In this document: piece after piece, positions 19,290-26,208 of the stretch | Position numbering within the stretch: the first letter of the stretch is position 1 | Layout: each line of letters begins with the position of its first letter | NCBI GenBank assembly: GCA_965363725.1 | Contig: CBDTUS010000001.1 | Span: 1 to 64,000, forward strand | DNA length: 64,000 nucleotides | Direction of reading: 5' to 3' | Origin: JAGLCY01 sp965363725 | Lineage (GTDB): Bacteria; Krumholzibacteriota; Krumholzibacteriia; LZORAL124-64-63 | Position numbers and translations under genes: made by a program | The notes under the pieces: model-generated | Database searches by the model: none | What the model saw: only the letters and a program-made list of their open reading frames with translations | Told to the model about the DNA's origin: nothing

Positions 19290-20348
19290 TCATTCTGGGG
19301 CAAACACTTCCCGTAAAAGAGCGGCCCGGGCGGCGGATTTGTCCCGCCCCACCAGGGTCCGTCCCGCCGCCAATTCGAGATGGGCGGTCTGCTGCTGCAT
19401 CAGAATCCGGTTCAGCATCCCCGGATCCTGTGGGTCGAGGATCCCCAATCCCGAGCCCAGTCGGATACTGGAGAGGTGATCGAAGGCCTCCTGGGAAGTG
19501 ATCAGGCGGGCGTGGCGCACGGCAGCCAGGCTGCGGTGGGCCATGTCTTCGAGGCCGAGGGAATCCCGGGCGTAGAGCTGGTCGCGAGCCGCCCGTTCGT
19601 AGATGATGATCTTGCCCACGTGGACCTGAAAATCCTCGACGATCTCCTGCTCGTCCCGGCCGAGGGTGATCAGGTTGGAAACCCGGAACAGGGCGCCGCG
19701 AACGGTGCTGCCCTCGGCGGACATGCCCCGGACGGAGAACTGGAGCTGCCGCAGGGCGTTCAGAACCTTGTCGATCTCGCCTGCCAGGACCAGACCCGGC
19801 AGATGCAGGAGCGCCGAAACGTGCAGCCCCGTGCCCACGTCAACCGGACTGGCCGTCAGGAAGCCCAGATCCTCGGCGAAGGCCGGCTCGATTTCCCCCT
19901 CCAGGTGGTCGTCGAGTTGCATCACCCGTGACAGCGCCGCGGCGGGATCGAAGCCGGCACGATAAGCCACCAGGCGGAGGTGGTCCTTTTCATTGATCAT
20001 TACAGCACGGTCAAGGTCCGGTCCCAGGACCAGGCCGCGGTGTCGGGGGTCCTTGACCAGGGCGGGGCTGGCCAGACTCATTTCCTGAAGAGCGGTATGC
20101 ATGGTGGGCTGAAGCAGGGCCATGTCCAGGGTCCAGCCGCCGGAAAATTCCGGCAGCTGCGGCAGGCGACGGGCGAGGTCCCCGTGCACCGTCCCCAACT
20201 CCACATCCGACGCGTGATGGGGAAAGGGGAAGGCCTTCAGGTTTCGCGCCAGACGAGCCCGGGTGGACACAACGATGTCCGAAGCGGGACCCAATCCGTC
20301 CAACCAAAGGGGTATCCGGGTCCCAAAATCCTCGAAAAAGGGAATCAT
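19290..20348 (-). CDS. mcsB: Protein-arginine kinase McsB
   Basis: Phosphagen-kinase-like enzyme that phosphorylates arginines on proteins, marking them for ClpC-ClpP. The 352-residue product has the arginine/ATP-binding element VSTRARLARNL at residues 27-37, MINEKDHLRLV with Glu120 (family NEEDHLR), and RGMSAEGSTVRGALFRVSN with Glu212, the second acidic catalytic residue; both glutamates needed for arginine deprotonation are retained. The usual NEED is NEKD here. Start ATG overlaps mcsA (ATGA), so McsA and McsB are translationally coupled, matching their role as a complex. clpC follows downstream. Such a module is classical for Firmicutes; here it stands in a genome with LPS genes. Confidence 0.92.
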   Translation of the reverse strand: MIPFFEDFGTRIPLWLDGLGPASDIVVSTRARLARNLKAFPFPHHASDVELGTVHGDLARRLPQLPEFSGGWTLDMALLQPTMHTALQEMSLASPALVKDPRHRGLVLGPDLDRAVMINEKDHLRLVAYRAGFDPAAALSRVMQLDDHLEGEIEPAFAEDLGFLTASPVDVGTGLHVSALLHLPGLVLAGEIDKVLNALRQLQFSVRGMSAEGSTVRGALFRVSNLITLGRDEQEIVEDFQVHVGKIIIYERAARDQLYARDSLGLEDMAHRSLAAVRHARLITSQEAFDHLSSIRLGSGLGILDPQDPGMLNRILMQQQTAHLELAAGRTLVGRDKSAARAALLREVFAPE

Positions 20349-20908
20349 GGCTCCCTCTCCCCTTCAGGGGCCCCACTGGCCGCCAGGCGCTGGATCTCGT
20401 CCCGCAGGCGGGCCGCCTTTTCGAAGTCCTCACCGGCGATGGCCTTTTCCAGGGCCACCCTCGCCCGAGCCAGAGCATTCGATACGCTGGTTTTGCGCGG
20501 ATCACTGCCGGGGACTTTCCCCAGGTGGGACACATGCCGGTGTAGGTGGCTCAGAATGCCCATCAGTGGCTGGCGGAAAGCTTCATAGCAGCGTGGGCAG
20601 CCAAGGCTGTTGGTTTGGCGGAATTGTTCCAGGGTATAGGCGCAAGACGGGCAGGCCGGAATTTCCACTTCGGCTGGGTCGTGCTGGGGTTCGAACACCT
20701 GGCCCAGAAAAGAGGCCAGCGTGAAGGCGTCTTCCTGACCCTCGCGATCTTCCCGGCCGTCCCCGAAACCAAACCCCGGATCGCTGCCGGGATCCCGGCC
20801 CGGCCGGCCGGCGCATTCGGCACACAACCACTGGCTCGTCCGCTTCCCGTCCACCAGTTCGACGAGATGAACCGTGGCCTCGTTCTGTCCGCAACTCTGG
20901 CAGATCAT
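20345..20908 (-). CDS. mcsA: McsA-like zinc-finger, UVR-domain activator of McsB
   Basis: McsA activates the McsB arginine kinase. The 187-residue protein has four CXXC pairs that should bind two zinc ions: Cys3/Cys6, Cys29/Cys32, Cys86/Cys89 and Cys104/Cys107. Between the second and third pair is a flexible glycine/aspartate-rich linker (about residues 35-60). A C-terminal UVR motif (ALEKAIAGEDFEKAARLRDEIQRL, abbreviated here as EKAIAGEDFEKAARLRDEI, about residues 150-172) resembles that in UvrB and in the ClpC middle domain. Its start overlaps the lolD... stop arrangement in reverse: the lolD gene upstream of it in sequence order is actually downstream in coordinates, and transcription runs lolD, mcsA, mcsB with ATGA overlaps at both junctions of this gene's ends. 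Confidence 0.87.
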   Translation of the reverse strand: MICQSCGQNEATVHLVELVDGKRTSQWLCAECAGRPGRDPGSDPGFGFGDGREDREGQEDAFTLASFLGQVFEPQHDPAEVEIPACPSCAYTLEQFRQTNSLGCPRCYEAFRQPLMGILSHLHRHVSHLGKVPGSDPRKTSVSNALARARVALEKAIAGEDFEKAARLRDEIQRLAASGAPEGEREP

Positions 20909-21597
20909 GGTGCGGACTCTTCGGCGGGAACCAGGCGACCATCCTGCAAGCGCAGGGTCCGGTCCGCCCGGGCGGCCAGCCGGGGATCATGGGTGACGAT
21001 GACCAGGGCCGTGTCTTCCTTGTCTCGCAGGGCGAAAAGCATGTCCCCCAGGCGGGCCCCGATTTCCCGGTCCAGGTTACCAAACGGTTCGTCGGCCAGG
21101 ACGATGCCGGGGCGGTTCATGAAGGCCCGCGCCACCGCCACCCGCTGCTGTTCCCCTCCCGAAAGCTCCCCCGGGAGATGCTCCGCACGGTCGGCCAGTC
21201 CCATGAGGTCCAGAAAACCCAGGGCCCGATCCTGATCCTTGGAACGCACACGCCCACGGCCCCGCACGGGTATGAGGAGATTCTCCAGGGCGGTGAAATC
21301 CGGCAGCAGGAAATGGAACTGGAAGACGAAGCCCACGCCGGTGGAACGCCACCGGGCCATCGCCCCATGGTGGCCCAGATCCAGACATTCGCCCCGGTAG
21401 AGGACCTCCCCGCCGGACGGTCCGTCGAGTCCCCCGAGGATGTTCAGCAGGGTGCTCTTGCCCGACCCGCTGGGGCCGGTCACGGCGACCGCCTCGCGCT
21501 CGGCCAGCTGGAACTGGCAGTCCCGCAGGACATCGACCGTACCGGCGGCCCGGGGAAAACTCTTGTCCAGGTTTTTGGCTTCCAGCAGCATGGACAT
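20905..21597 (-). CDS. lolD: Lipoprotein-releasing ABC transporter ATPase LolD
   Basis: ATPase of the complex that extracts lipoproteins from the inner membrane for transport to the outer membrane. The 230-residue protein has Walker A GPSGSGKST at 41-49, a Q-loop region VFQFHFLLPDFTALENLLIP typical of the LolD/MacB group, signature LSGGEQQRVAVARA from residue 145 and Walker B VLADEP at 166-171. The ATG at MSMLLEAKNL was chosen; a second ATG two codons downstream is possible, and upstream frame lies within lolC. It follows lolC (35-base gap) and its stop codon overlaps the mcsA start as ATGA. Pairing with a LolC/E-type permease supports the Lol assignment over a general FtsE/MacB-like one. Confidence 0.88.
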   Translation of the reverse strand: MSMLLEAKNLDKSFPRAAGTVDVLRDCQFQLAEREAVAVTGPSGSGKSTLLNILGGLDGPSGGEVLYRGECLDLGHHGAMARWRSTGVGFVFQFHFLLPDFTALENLLIPVRGRGRVRSKDQDRALGFLDLMGLADRAEHLPGELSGGEQQRVAVARAFMNRPGIVLADEPFGNLDREIGARLGDMLFALRDKEDTALVIVTHDPRLAARADRTLRLQDGRLVPAEESAP

Positions 21598-21632
21598 TTC
21601 GTTGGAGCCTTTCCCCGCTTGCGCGGCGGCAC

Positions 21633-22877
21633 TTACGTATACCGGATGATTTCCATGGGCTTCAGGTTCGAAGCCTCCCAGCTGGGCCACAACCCGGCCA
21701 GCAGGGCCATCACCAGACTGATGCCCGCCACCAGGAAAAAGTCTCCCCACTGCAGCAGGACCGGGACGGTCTCCACGAAATAAACGTCCCCCGGCAGGGT
21801 GATCCCGAAACGGTGCAAGGCCCAGATGGCGGCCAGCCCCACCACGCTGCCGAAAAAGACCCCCACGACCCCGAGCCACACCCCGTTGATCAGGAAGATG
21901 CCCATGATCTGTTTCCGCTTGGCGCCCATGGCCAGCAGGATGCCGATCTCCCGCCGTCGTTCTCCGACCATCATGGTCAGGATGCCGATGATGTTGAACC
22001 CGGCGATCAGGATGATCATCCCCAGCAGCAGGATCATGATGATCTTCTCCAGCTTGATCCACTGGAAAAGATTGGCGTTCATGGCCATCCAGTCGGTCGC
22101 GAAGTATTGGAAACCAAGGTCGTCCTCCAGGCGGTCGGCCACCTGGTCGGCCACCATCAAATCGGCCACCTTGACCCCGATCATCGAAGCCCCACCGGAA
22201 TGATACCCGAAAAATTCCCGGGCGACCGGGATGTCCACATAGACAAAACGGTTGTCGAATTCGAACATCCCGGTTTCGAAGAACCCCACCACCACGAACT
22301 GGCGGCTTTCGGGTTGGATCATGTCCAGATCGACCTCGCCGTTGACGGTGGTCAGAACCACCGTGTCACCGGCGGCGGCGTAGAGACTGTTGGCCAGCCC
22401 GGAGCCGAGGATGACCCGCGGGATCCCGGTGGTTTTCAATTCATCGAGAACCGAGGGATCGGGCAGCAGGTGTTCGCTGATCGGCAGGACCGTCCCCACC
22501 AGGTCGGTTTCGATTCCCCAGGCCACGATATCCTTGATCCGGGGCGGCCCGAACTTGCGTGTGGCCGTAGCCAGCCCCACCTGTCGGATGAAAGGCGCCA
22601 CCCCGATGACCTCGGGATCCTCCCCGATGGTATCCATGACCTTTCCCAGATGGGTGAAACCCTCCGGCGCCGATGTGATGATCGAGATCATCGGCATGTT
22701 CTCGACGAAGGTCCGGCGCATCTCGTGGTGGAACCCGTTCATCACCGCCAGGGTGATGTTCAGGACGGCCACGCCGATGGCGATGCCGACGATCGCGGTC
22801 ACCGAGCCGCGGCTCAGGAAGCGGCTGTGGCGACGGCTGCGCAGGTACCGCTGGGCAATGTATCCGGCGAATTCCAT
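21633..22877 (-). CDS. lolC: LolC/LolE family lipoprotein-releasing permease
   Basis: Inner-membrane FtsX-type permease working with LolD. The 414-residue protein starts with the family sequence FAGYIAQRYLRSRR and a first transmembrane helix (VTAIVGIAIGVAVLNITLAVMNGF), followed by a large periplasmic domain (about residues 50-270) and three C-terminal transmembrane helices (IIMILLLGMIILIAGFNIIG, then GIFLINGVWLGVVGVFFGSV, then FFLVAGISLVMALLAGLWPS). The stretch MVGERRREIGILLAMGAKRKQI is the cytoplasmic coupling element. Only one LolC/E-type permease is present here, so it may form a homodimer or pair with a gene elsewhere. Directly abuts the lysS stop codon. Confidence 0.88.
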   Translation of the reverse strand: MEFAGYIAQRYLRSRRHSRFLSRGSVTAIVGIAIGVAVLNITLAVMNGFHHEMRRTFVENMPMISIITSAPEGFTHLGKVMDTIGEDPEVIGVAPFIRQVGLATATRKFGPPRIKDIVAWGIETDLVGTVLPISEHLLPDPSVLDELKTTGIPRVILGSGLANSLYAAAGDTVVLTTVNGEVDLDMIQPESRQFVVVGFFETGMFEFDNRFVYVDIPVAREFFGYHSGGASMIGVKVADLMVADQVADRLEDDLGFQYFATDWMAMNANLFQWIKLEKIIMILLLGMIILIAGFNIIGILTMMVGERRREIGILLAMGAKRKQIMGIFLINGVWLGVVGVFFGSVVGLAAIWALHRFGITLPGDVYFVETVPVLLQWGDFFLVAGISLVMALLAGLWPSWEASNLKPMEIIRYT

Positions 22878-24404
22878 TTAGAGTGCGCCGCCTTCGTTCT
22901 GGTCCGGACGCATGTGGGGAAACAGCAGGACGTCGCGGATGTTGTTGGTGTCGACCAGCAGCATGATCAGTCGGTCAACGCCCAGACCCATGCCCCCCGT
23001 CGGCGGCATGCCTTGTTCCATGGCCTCCAGAAAAGCCTCGTCGATGGGCTGGGCTTCGTCGTCGCCGGCGTCCATCAGGGCCTTCTGGGCTTCGAAACGG
23101 CGGCGCTGCTCGCGCGGATCGTTCAGCTCGCTGAAACTGTTGGCCACCTCGAACCCGGCTATGAACAGTTCGAACCGCTCGACCAACCCTTCGGTTTCGC
23201 GATGATCCTTGGCCAAAGGCGAAAGTTCCTTCGGATGATCCATGACGAAGGTGGGGTTGACCAGTTCCGGTTCGACCAGTTCGCTGAACATCTCGTCCAG
23301 GATCTTGTCGCGTCCCATGCCCTTCTTGATCTCGACGCCGTACCCCTTGGCCAGGCGGGTCAGTTCCGCGGTGTCCACCTGCATCAGGTCCTGGCCCGTC
23401 TTGGCCGCCAGCGCGTCCATGAACCCTACCCTCGCGAACGGCTGGTTGAAGTCCATCTCCTGTTCGCAGTAGGTCAGCTTGCCTTCCTGCCCGAAGCGCA
23501 ACGCCAGGCGTCGCAACATGCGCTCGGTGAGGTCCATCATGTCGTGGTAGTCCCAGTAGGCCGCGTAACATTCCAGCATGGTAAACTCGGGATTGTGCGT
23601 CCGGTCCATGCCTTCGTTGCGGAAATCCTTGGCGATCTCGTAGACCTTTTCCAGCCCGCCGACGATGAGCCGCTTCAGGTAGAGCTCGTCGGCGATGCGC
23701 ATGTACAGGGTCATGTCCAGCGCGTTGTGATGGGTGGTGAAGGGACGCGCGGTGGCCCCGCCGTACAGGGGCTGCAGCACCGGGGTCTCCACCTCGAGGA
23801 ACTCCTCCTCGGCGAAAAAGGCCCGGATGTCGGTGATGATCTCGCTACGCGTCTTGAACCGCTCCCGACTATCGAGATTCATCGCCAGGTCCAGATGCCG
23901 GCGGCGGCTTTTGTGCTCCAGGCTCATGTCGTGGTACTTCTCCGGCAGAGGCCGGATGGCCTTGGCCAGAAAGGTGAAGTCCTCGACCTTGATGCTCAAC
24001 TCGTCCGTGCGGGTCCGGAACAGGGTCCCTTCCACACCGACCCAGTCGCCGATGTCGATCAGCTTCTGGATCCGGTGAAAATTTTCCTCGCCCAGATCGT
24101 CTTTGCGGAAATAGGCCTGGATCAGGCCCCACTCATCCTGGATGGGCACGAACAGGGTCTTGCCCGTCCCCCGCTTGGCCATGATGCGCCCGGGAAAGCG
24201 GACCTTGGTTTCTGCCGCGGTCAGGGTCTCTTCCTGCTGCCGCAGTTCGGTGCTGACATGGGTCCGGTCGTAGGCGTAGGGATAGAGGGGCACCTGTTCG
24301 CCCAGTTCGGCCATCTTGGCCAGGCGGGTTTCGATCAGGTGGTGGGTGCTTTCCTGTTCCGAAGCACCATCACCGGCCGGTTCCTGGTTGGGCTGATTCG
24401 TCAA
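22878..24404 (-). CDS. lysS: Lysine--tRNA ligase, class II (LysS)
   Basis: Charges tRNA-Lys. The 508-residue class II synthetase has an N-terminal OB-fold anticodon-binding domain (about residues 65-170, with VRFPGRIMAKRGTGKTLF) and a catalytic domain with motif 1 around FLEVETPVLQPLYGGATARPF, motif 2 KDFRNEGMDRTHNPEFTMLE and motif 3 GGMGLGVDRLIMLL. The start is a TTG directly preceded by AGGAGAAGAAC, a near-perfect Shine-Dalgarno site; a longer in-frame ATG lies inside prfB and is less likely. A 30-residue acidic tail before the OB fold is unstructured. Order prfB-lysS is also seen in E. coli. Confidence 0.95.
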   Translation of the reverse strand: MTNQPNQEPAGDGASEQESTHHLIETRLAKMAELGEQVPLYPYAYDRTHVSTELRQQEETLTAAETKVRFPGRIMAKRGTGKTLFVPIQDEWGLIQAYFRKDDLGEENFHRIQKLIDIGDWVGVEGTLFRTRTDELSIKVEDFTFLAKAIRPLPEKYHDMSLEHKSRRRHLDLAMNLDSRERFKTRSEIITDIRAFFAEEEFLEVETPVLQPLYGGATARPFTTHHNALDMTLYMRIADELYLKRLIVGGLEKVYEIAKDFRNEGMDRTHNPEFTMLECYAAYWDYHDMMDLTERMLRRLALRFGQEGKLTYCEQEMDFNQPFARVGFMDALAAKTGQDLMQVDTAELTRLAKGYGVEIKKGMGRDKILDEMFSELVEPELVNPTFVMDHPKELSPLAKDHRETEGLVERFELFIAGFEVANSFSELNDPREQRRRFEAQKALMDAGDDEAQPIDEAFLEAMEQGMPPTGGMGLGVDRLIMLLVDTNNIRDVLLFPHMRPDQNEGGAL

Positions 24405-24447
24405 GTTCTTCTCCTGTGCGCTTCCGGCGATTGACTCCGCCGGGCGG

Positions 24448-25552
24448 TCATCGCGACTGGGATCCGGCCCAGCGCAGATAGGCATCGATGAATCCGTCGA
24501 GATCGCCGTCGAGCACGGCGTTCGAGTTTCCGGTTTCGTGGTCGGTCCGGTGGTCCTTGACCTTGGTGTAGGGCTGTAGAACGTAGGAACGGATCTGGCT
24601 GCCCCAGGAGATCTCCATCTTCTCGGCCTCGATGGCGTCTCGTTCCTTCTGCCGCTCCTCCATGATCCTCATGTAGAGCTTGGCCCGCAGCATCGTCATG
24701 GCGCTTTCACGGTTGCGGTGCTGACTGCGTTCGCTCTGGCACTGCACCACGACGCCCGTGGGTTCGTGGGTGATCCTGATGGCGCTGTCGGTCTTGTTGA
24801 CGTGCTGACCGCCCGCGCCCTGGGCACGGTAGGTGTCGATCCGCAGGTCCGCGGTGTCGATCTCCACCTCAACGTCATCGTTGACCAGGGGAAAGACGAA
24901 CACCGAAGCGAACGAGGTGTGACGCCGGCTCTGCGAATCGAAGGGGGAAATCCGGACCAGGCGGTGCACACCGGATTCGCTCTTCAGGTAACCGTAGGCA
25001 AAGGGGTGATTGATTTCCAGGATCGCACTCTTGATGCCCGCTTCGTCACCCGCCTGCAGGTCCAGGGTCTTGGTTTTCATCCCATGGCGCTCGAAGTATC
25101 GGGTGTACATGCGCAGCAGCATCTGCGCCCAATCCTGGCTTTCGGTTCCGCCGGCGCCGGGATGGATTTCCAGAACCGCTCCCCGCTCATCCTCCTCGCC
25201 GCTGAGCAGGAACTGGAAATCGAGCTTTTCCACCGCATCGTCGAGCTCGGCCAATCCCTCCGTCACTTCCTCGCGGGTGTCCTGGTCCTCTTCCTCCTGG
25301 ACCATCTCGGCCATCAGCTTGAGATCTGCGGCCTGATCCGCTGCTTCGGTCAACGGCACCACCCATTGCTTGAGCGACTGCACCTTGCGCAGGATGCGGT
25401 TGGCCTCCTCCTGATCGTTCCAGAAATCCGGATTCGACTGGAGGGCCTCCAGCCGGGTCAGTTCATCCTGCAGCTTGGCGTAGTCAAAGACCCTCCTTGA
25501 GGGAATCCAACCGCTGCAAGGCCGTGTCGATACGTTCTAGAATTTCCTTCAC
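24448..25552 (-). CDS. prfB: Peptide chain release factor 2, with programmed +1 frameshift
   Basis: RF2 ends translation at UGA and UAA codons. The gene is read in two frames: a GTG start and 22 codons (VKEILERIDTALQRLDSLKE, then GL), an in-frame TGA at 25484-25486, then after skipping one T the main frame from GAC at 25485 to the stop, 367 residues in total. After the shift the protein reads DYAKLQDELTRLEALQ, matching the usual RF2 N-terminal domain. SPF recognition motif occurs in VRISPFDSQSRRH, and the catalytic GGQ in RAQGAGGQHVNKTDS. Start overlaps the coaE stop as GTGA. A first ATG at 25383 is internal and would lose domain 1. Autoregulation by RF2 level is expected. Confidence 0.94.
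25483..25497 (-). promoter_or_regulatory. RF2 autoregulatory +1 frameshift site
   Basis: On the minus strand AGGAGG is followed after two bases by CTT, the in-frame stop TGA and C. This matches the known prfB recoding signal: an internal Shine-Dalgarno element, slippery CUU, slow UGA stop and 3' C. When RF2 is scarce, ribosomes slip +1 and read on; when abundant, they stop. Compared with E. coli the spacer is one base shorter. Confidence 0.93.
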
Positions 25553-26208
25553 GAGTCCTTCGCTCCTTCGGGCGGAATCCGCTTTTCCACCCCTGAATTT
25601 TTCGTACCCGGGCAGATTTCATCCTCAAGACGTTCCCACAGCAGGCCAGCCGCACGTTCCAGGTCGGCCGTCGATCCATCATTGGCCAGCACCAGATCCG
25701 CCTGGTCCCAGCCATCGGCCATCACCCGCTGGGCGTGGACCCGGGCGGTGGCCTGGGCCAGGTCCAGGACGCCGCCGTCGGTCAGCCGCCGGATCCGGAT
25801 TTCTTCCGCAGCGGTCACCGTGACCACCAGATCGATGCCCGGAACCGGAGGCAACAGAAAATACACGGCCGCATCCAGCACGGCAAGACGGTATCGCCTG
25901 GTCGCCTCGATTTCATCCAGCCGCCGGCTCACCAGGCCGGTCAGCGATCCGTGGGTGATCCGGTTCAGATTTTTCAGGGCGGATGGATCCTGGAAGACAA
26001 TTTTTCCCAGGGCGGTCCGGTTCACCCTGCCGTTATCGACAACTTGGTCACCGAATTCCGTGGCAATCCTTTCGACGGTGTCCTCCCACTGGAGGATTTC
26101 GTGGCCGAGAGCATCCCCGTCCAGGACCGCGGCACCCCGGTCTGCCAATAGACTGCAAAGTGATGATTTGCCGGCCCCCGCAGGACCGGTGACCACCCAA
26201 CGTTTCAT
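25549..26208 (-). CDS. coaE: Dephospho-CoA kinase CoaE
   Basis: Last step of coenzyme A synthesis, phosphorylating the 3' hydroxyl of dephospho-CoA. The 219-residue P-loop kinase has Walker A GPAGAGKSS at residues 8-16, LDGDALGHEIL (the D-x-D/ALGH element of CoaE), LGKIVFQDPSALKNLNRITH (family consensus L...VF.dp..l..L..i.HP, here ending ITHGS instead of HP), and RRLTDGGVLDLAQATARVHAQ where the family has RL..R.......A..R...Q. The C-terminal 25 residues are an extra basic/proline-rich tail. Overlaps both neighbours (ATGA with polA, GTGA with prfB). Some departures from canonical motifs, but no key residue is clearly missing. Confidence 0.88.
   Translation of the reverse strand: MKRWVVTGPAGAGKSSLCSLLADRGAAVLDGDALGHEILQWEDTVERIATEFGDQVVDNGRVNRTALGKIVFQDPSALKNLNRITHGSLTGLVSRRLDEIEATRRYRLAVLDAAVYFLLPPVPGIDLVVTVTAAEEIRIRRLTDGGVLDLAQATARVHAQRVMADGWDQADLVLANDGSTADLERAAGLLWERLEDEICPGTKNSGVEKRIPPEGAKDS

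Noticed and set aside
21813..24434. An 873-codon plus-strand frame opposite lolC and lysS.
   Set aside because: Antisense to two well-supported genes, composition typical of reverse-frame shadows (many His/Gln/Asp), no recognisable domain.
24448..25383. A shorter RF2 starting at the internal ATG (311 residues).
   Set aside because: It would lack the N-terminal domain, and the upstream GTG frame plus AGGAGG-CTT-TGA-C explains the full length by the known prfB frameshift.
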